A stretch of DNA of 64,000 bases from Stutzerimonas stutzeri (GTDB lineage Bacteria > Pseudomonadota > Gammaproteobacteria > Pseudomonadales > Pseudomonadaceae). The stretch covers positions 124,001 to 188,000 of the forward strand of contig NZ_POUT01000007.1 in the NCBI RefSeq assembly GCF_002890915.1, given 5' to 3'. The notes beneath the pieces are model-generated. The model did not search any database. It was not told the origin of the DNA and saw nothing but the letters and a program-made list of their open reading frames with translations. The stretch's first letter is position 1. Every line of letters starts with the position of its first letter. Below, piece by piece: positions 60,510-64,000 of the stretch. The translations under genes were made by a program, and so were the position numbers.

Positions 60510-61290
60510 CTGCCTTGGGCGGGAATTTCGGTGCGTGCAGGCCGAGGTGCATGGCCTCGTGGACCAGCGCCATGATGTCCTGGCGGGCCAGGTCGAACAG
60601 CGCGTGCAGGTCCGGCAGGACGAAATACAGCGGCTGCAGGATGTCGATGCGGTAAGGCGTGCGCATGGCTTCCAGGGCATCGAAGGGCTGCTGCTCGGGC
60701 ACCTCGGACAGGCTGTAGAGCGTCTCCTTCGGCGAGGAGAGGATGCCGCCACCATAGATGCGCCGACCGGCCGGGGTGTCGACCAGGCCGAATTCGATGG
60801 TCATCCAGTACAGCCGCGCCAGGTAGACGCGTTCCTCCTTGCTCGCGCGCAGGCCGAGCTGGCCGTAGGTGTGGGTGAACTCGGCGAACCAGGGGTTGGT
60901 CAGCAGCGGGCAGTGGCCGAAGATCTCGTGGAAGATGTCCGGTTCCTGCAGGTAGTCCAGCTCCTGCGGCGTGCGGATGAAGGTGGCCACCGGAAAGCGT
61001 TTGCTCGCCAGCAGCTCGAAGAAGGTCTGGAACGGGATCAGCGCCGGCACCCGCGCCACCTGCCAGCCGGTGCTGGCCTGCAGCACGCGGTTGATTTCGC
61101 CGAGCTGAGGGATGCGCTCATGGGGCAGGGCGAGTTGCGCGAGGCCAGCGAGGTATTCCGGGCAGGCACGACCGTCGAGCAGCTTCAGTTGCCGCTCGAT
61201 CAGCGTCTGCCAGACGGCGTGTTCGGCGTCCGGATAGTGGATGTGCCCCTGCGCGTCCGGTTCGCGGGCAACGTAGTGGGTGGTTTTCAT
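60505..61290 (-). CDS. phhA: Phenylalanine 4-hydroxylase
   Basis: Non-haem iron, pterin-dependent enzyme making tyrosine from phenylalanine. The 261 residues have the iron-binding motif FHEIFGHCPLL (two His) and the Glu in YWMTIEFGL. AGGAGTACCG precedes ATG 61290. Head gene of phhABC, divergent from its activator phhR. A weak TGTAAC (61407-61412) in the 257-base gap could be half of a TyrR/PhhR-type site, but its partner is poor. The stop codon lies in a repeat. Confidence 0.96.
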   Translation of the reverse strand: MKTTHYVAREPDAQGHIHYPDAEHAVWQTLIERQLKLLDGRACPEYLAGLAQLALPHERIPQLGEINRVLQASTGWQVARVPALIPFQTFFELLASKRFPVATFIRTPQELDYLQEPDIFHEIFGHCPLLTNPWFAEFTHTYGQLGLRASKEERVYLARLYWMTIEFGLVDTPAGRRIYGGGILSSPKETLYSLSEVPEQQPFDALEAMRTPYRIDILQPLYFVLPDLHALFDLARQDIMALVHEAMHLGLHAPKFPPKAA

Positions 61291-61547
61291 CGGTACTCCT
61301 GCGCCGCTCGGGCATCTTGTTGTTCTCGATGCCCCCATTCGAACGCGAGCGCATGCCCGGAGCGAGGCCTTGCTGCGGCGTGTTGTCGCAGGTGCTCGGG
61401 CGTTTTTGTAACGAAAGCATGACGATCGCCGCAGTCATCGGATGGACGGCCTTGTCGATCGCTGCGCATGGCAAATAATCTTGACGGAAATTTGCGGGCA
61501 TCGCTGAAAAGCCCGCCGCCCCCGACAACAACAACAGGGCAGCTCCC

Positions 61548-63104
<1,557 letters not shown>

Positions 63105-63142
63105 GTGGCGCGCGCTGGAGGTTCGCTCGGGCCTCGGTGCGG

Positions 63143-63224
63143 TGTTGGGCTTCGCTGCACTCAACCCAACCTACGGCCGATGCCGATCGTAGTTGGGTTG
63201 AGCCGCATAGCGACGAAGTCCAAC
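63143..63224. repeat. Inverted-repeat element, family A copy 4
   Basis: GTTGGGCTTCGCTGCACTCA then ACCCAACCTAC (63143-63173) faces GTAGTTGGGTTGAGCCGCA... (63189-63224). It lies between phhR and the serine dehydratase gene, convergent genes. Confidence 0.8.
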
Positions 63225-63296
63225 GAGTGCGGGGCGTCTGGCGAACCGGGTTCCCACGAGCCAGGCGGTCCGGCCCGGCTCGTGGGATGAATCACT

Positions 63297-64000
<704 letters not shown>

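Noticed and set aside
61407-61424. PhhR/TyrR box upstream of phhA
   Set aside because: TGTAAC is a fair half-site but the second half matches only about half of the consensus, so it was not listed as a feature.

Overview
The window looks like chromosome from a high-GC gammaproteobacterium of the Pseudomonas / Stutzerimonas group. Evidence: dense G/C-ending codon use; Pseudomonas-type gene order (pilR-pilS-bamD / rluD-pgeF-clpB followed by tRNA genes; ampD-ampE-MCP; phhA-phhB-phhC divergent from phhR); the CueR copper circuit; the dksA2-zigA zinc-starvation pair; and Pseudomonas-type REP hairpins. The genus is an inference from gene content and protein similarity recalled from memory; no database was searched.

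Layout. 0-4.6 kb: a chemotaxis receptor cut by the window edge, a tandem-receiver diguanylate cyclase and a DUF2333 membrane protein. 4.6-14.3 kb: type IV pilus two-component genes pilR/pilS, the outer-membrane assembly lipoprotein bamD, divergent rluD-pgeF, the heat-shock disaggregase clpB behind a sigma-32-like promoter, and a tRNA-Asn/Pro/Lys operon with promoter and terminator. 14.5-24.9 kb: ndh, a DUF3094 membrane peptide, a DUF1631 protein, nadC, yhcB, a hydrolase, trpS, zapE and a GlxA-type regulator. 25-33 kb: nfi, ampD-ampE (peptidoglycan recycling), a chemoreceptor with a FliA-like promoter, a TatD nuclease, ada and a RIO kinase. 33-38.5 kb: an accessory-looking block of a MocR regulator divergent from three overlapping genes (BenE-family transporter, class-III aminotransferase, serine hydroxymethyltransferase); its substrate is not known to me. 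38.7-49.4 kb: metal handling (ferritin, cueR-copA divergent from copZ, a cysteine-rich copper storage protein, zigA and dksA2 with a Zur-like box), with a TetR/Bcr-type efflux pair, a purine deaminase and yigZ between. 49.5-54.6 kb: an AadA-like nucleotidyltransferase, a NYN/LOTUS RNase-like protein, a cold-shock/DUF1294 protein, yjdM, a thioesterase and a di-haem cytochrome c. 54.6-63.1 kb: cytosine use (codA-codB), an orphan phytanoyl-CoA-type dioxygenase, cytochrome b561 and the phenylalanine hydroxylase cluster phhCBA with its regulator phhR. The end cuts an L-serine dehydratase.

The most distinctive signals are in the spaces between genes. Two miniature inverted-repeat elements were found by eye. 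A 117-bp element with IS4-like ends sits inside a bidirectional terminator and is flanked by a perfect 12-bp target duplication (52.5 kb). A 267-bp element separates dksA2 from zigA and supplies the dksA2 stop codon (48.7-48.97 kb). At least three families of short palindromic repeats occupy other gaps, and repeats supply the stop codons of three genes. I found no CRISPR array, prophage, integron or complete insertion sequence. The best candidate for an undescribed function is the MocR-controlled transporter/aminotransferase/SHMT operon at 33-38.5 kb.
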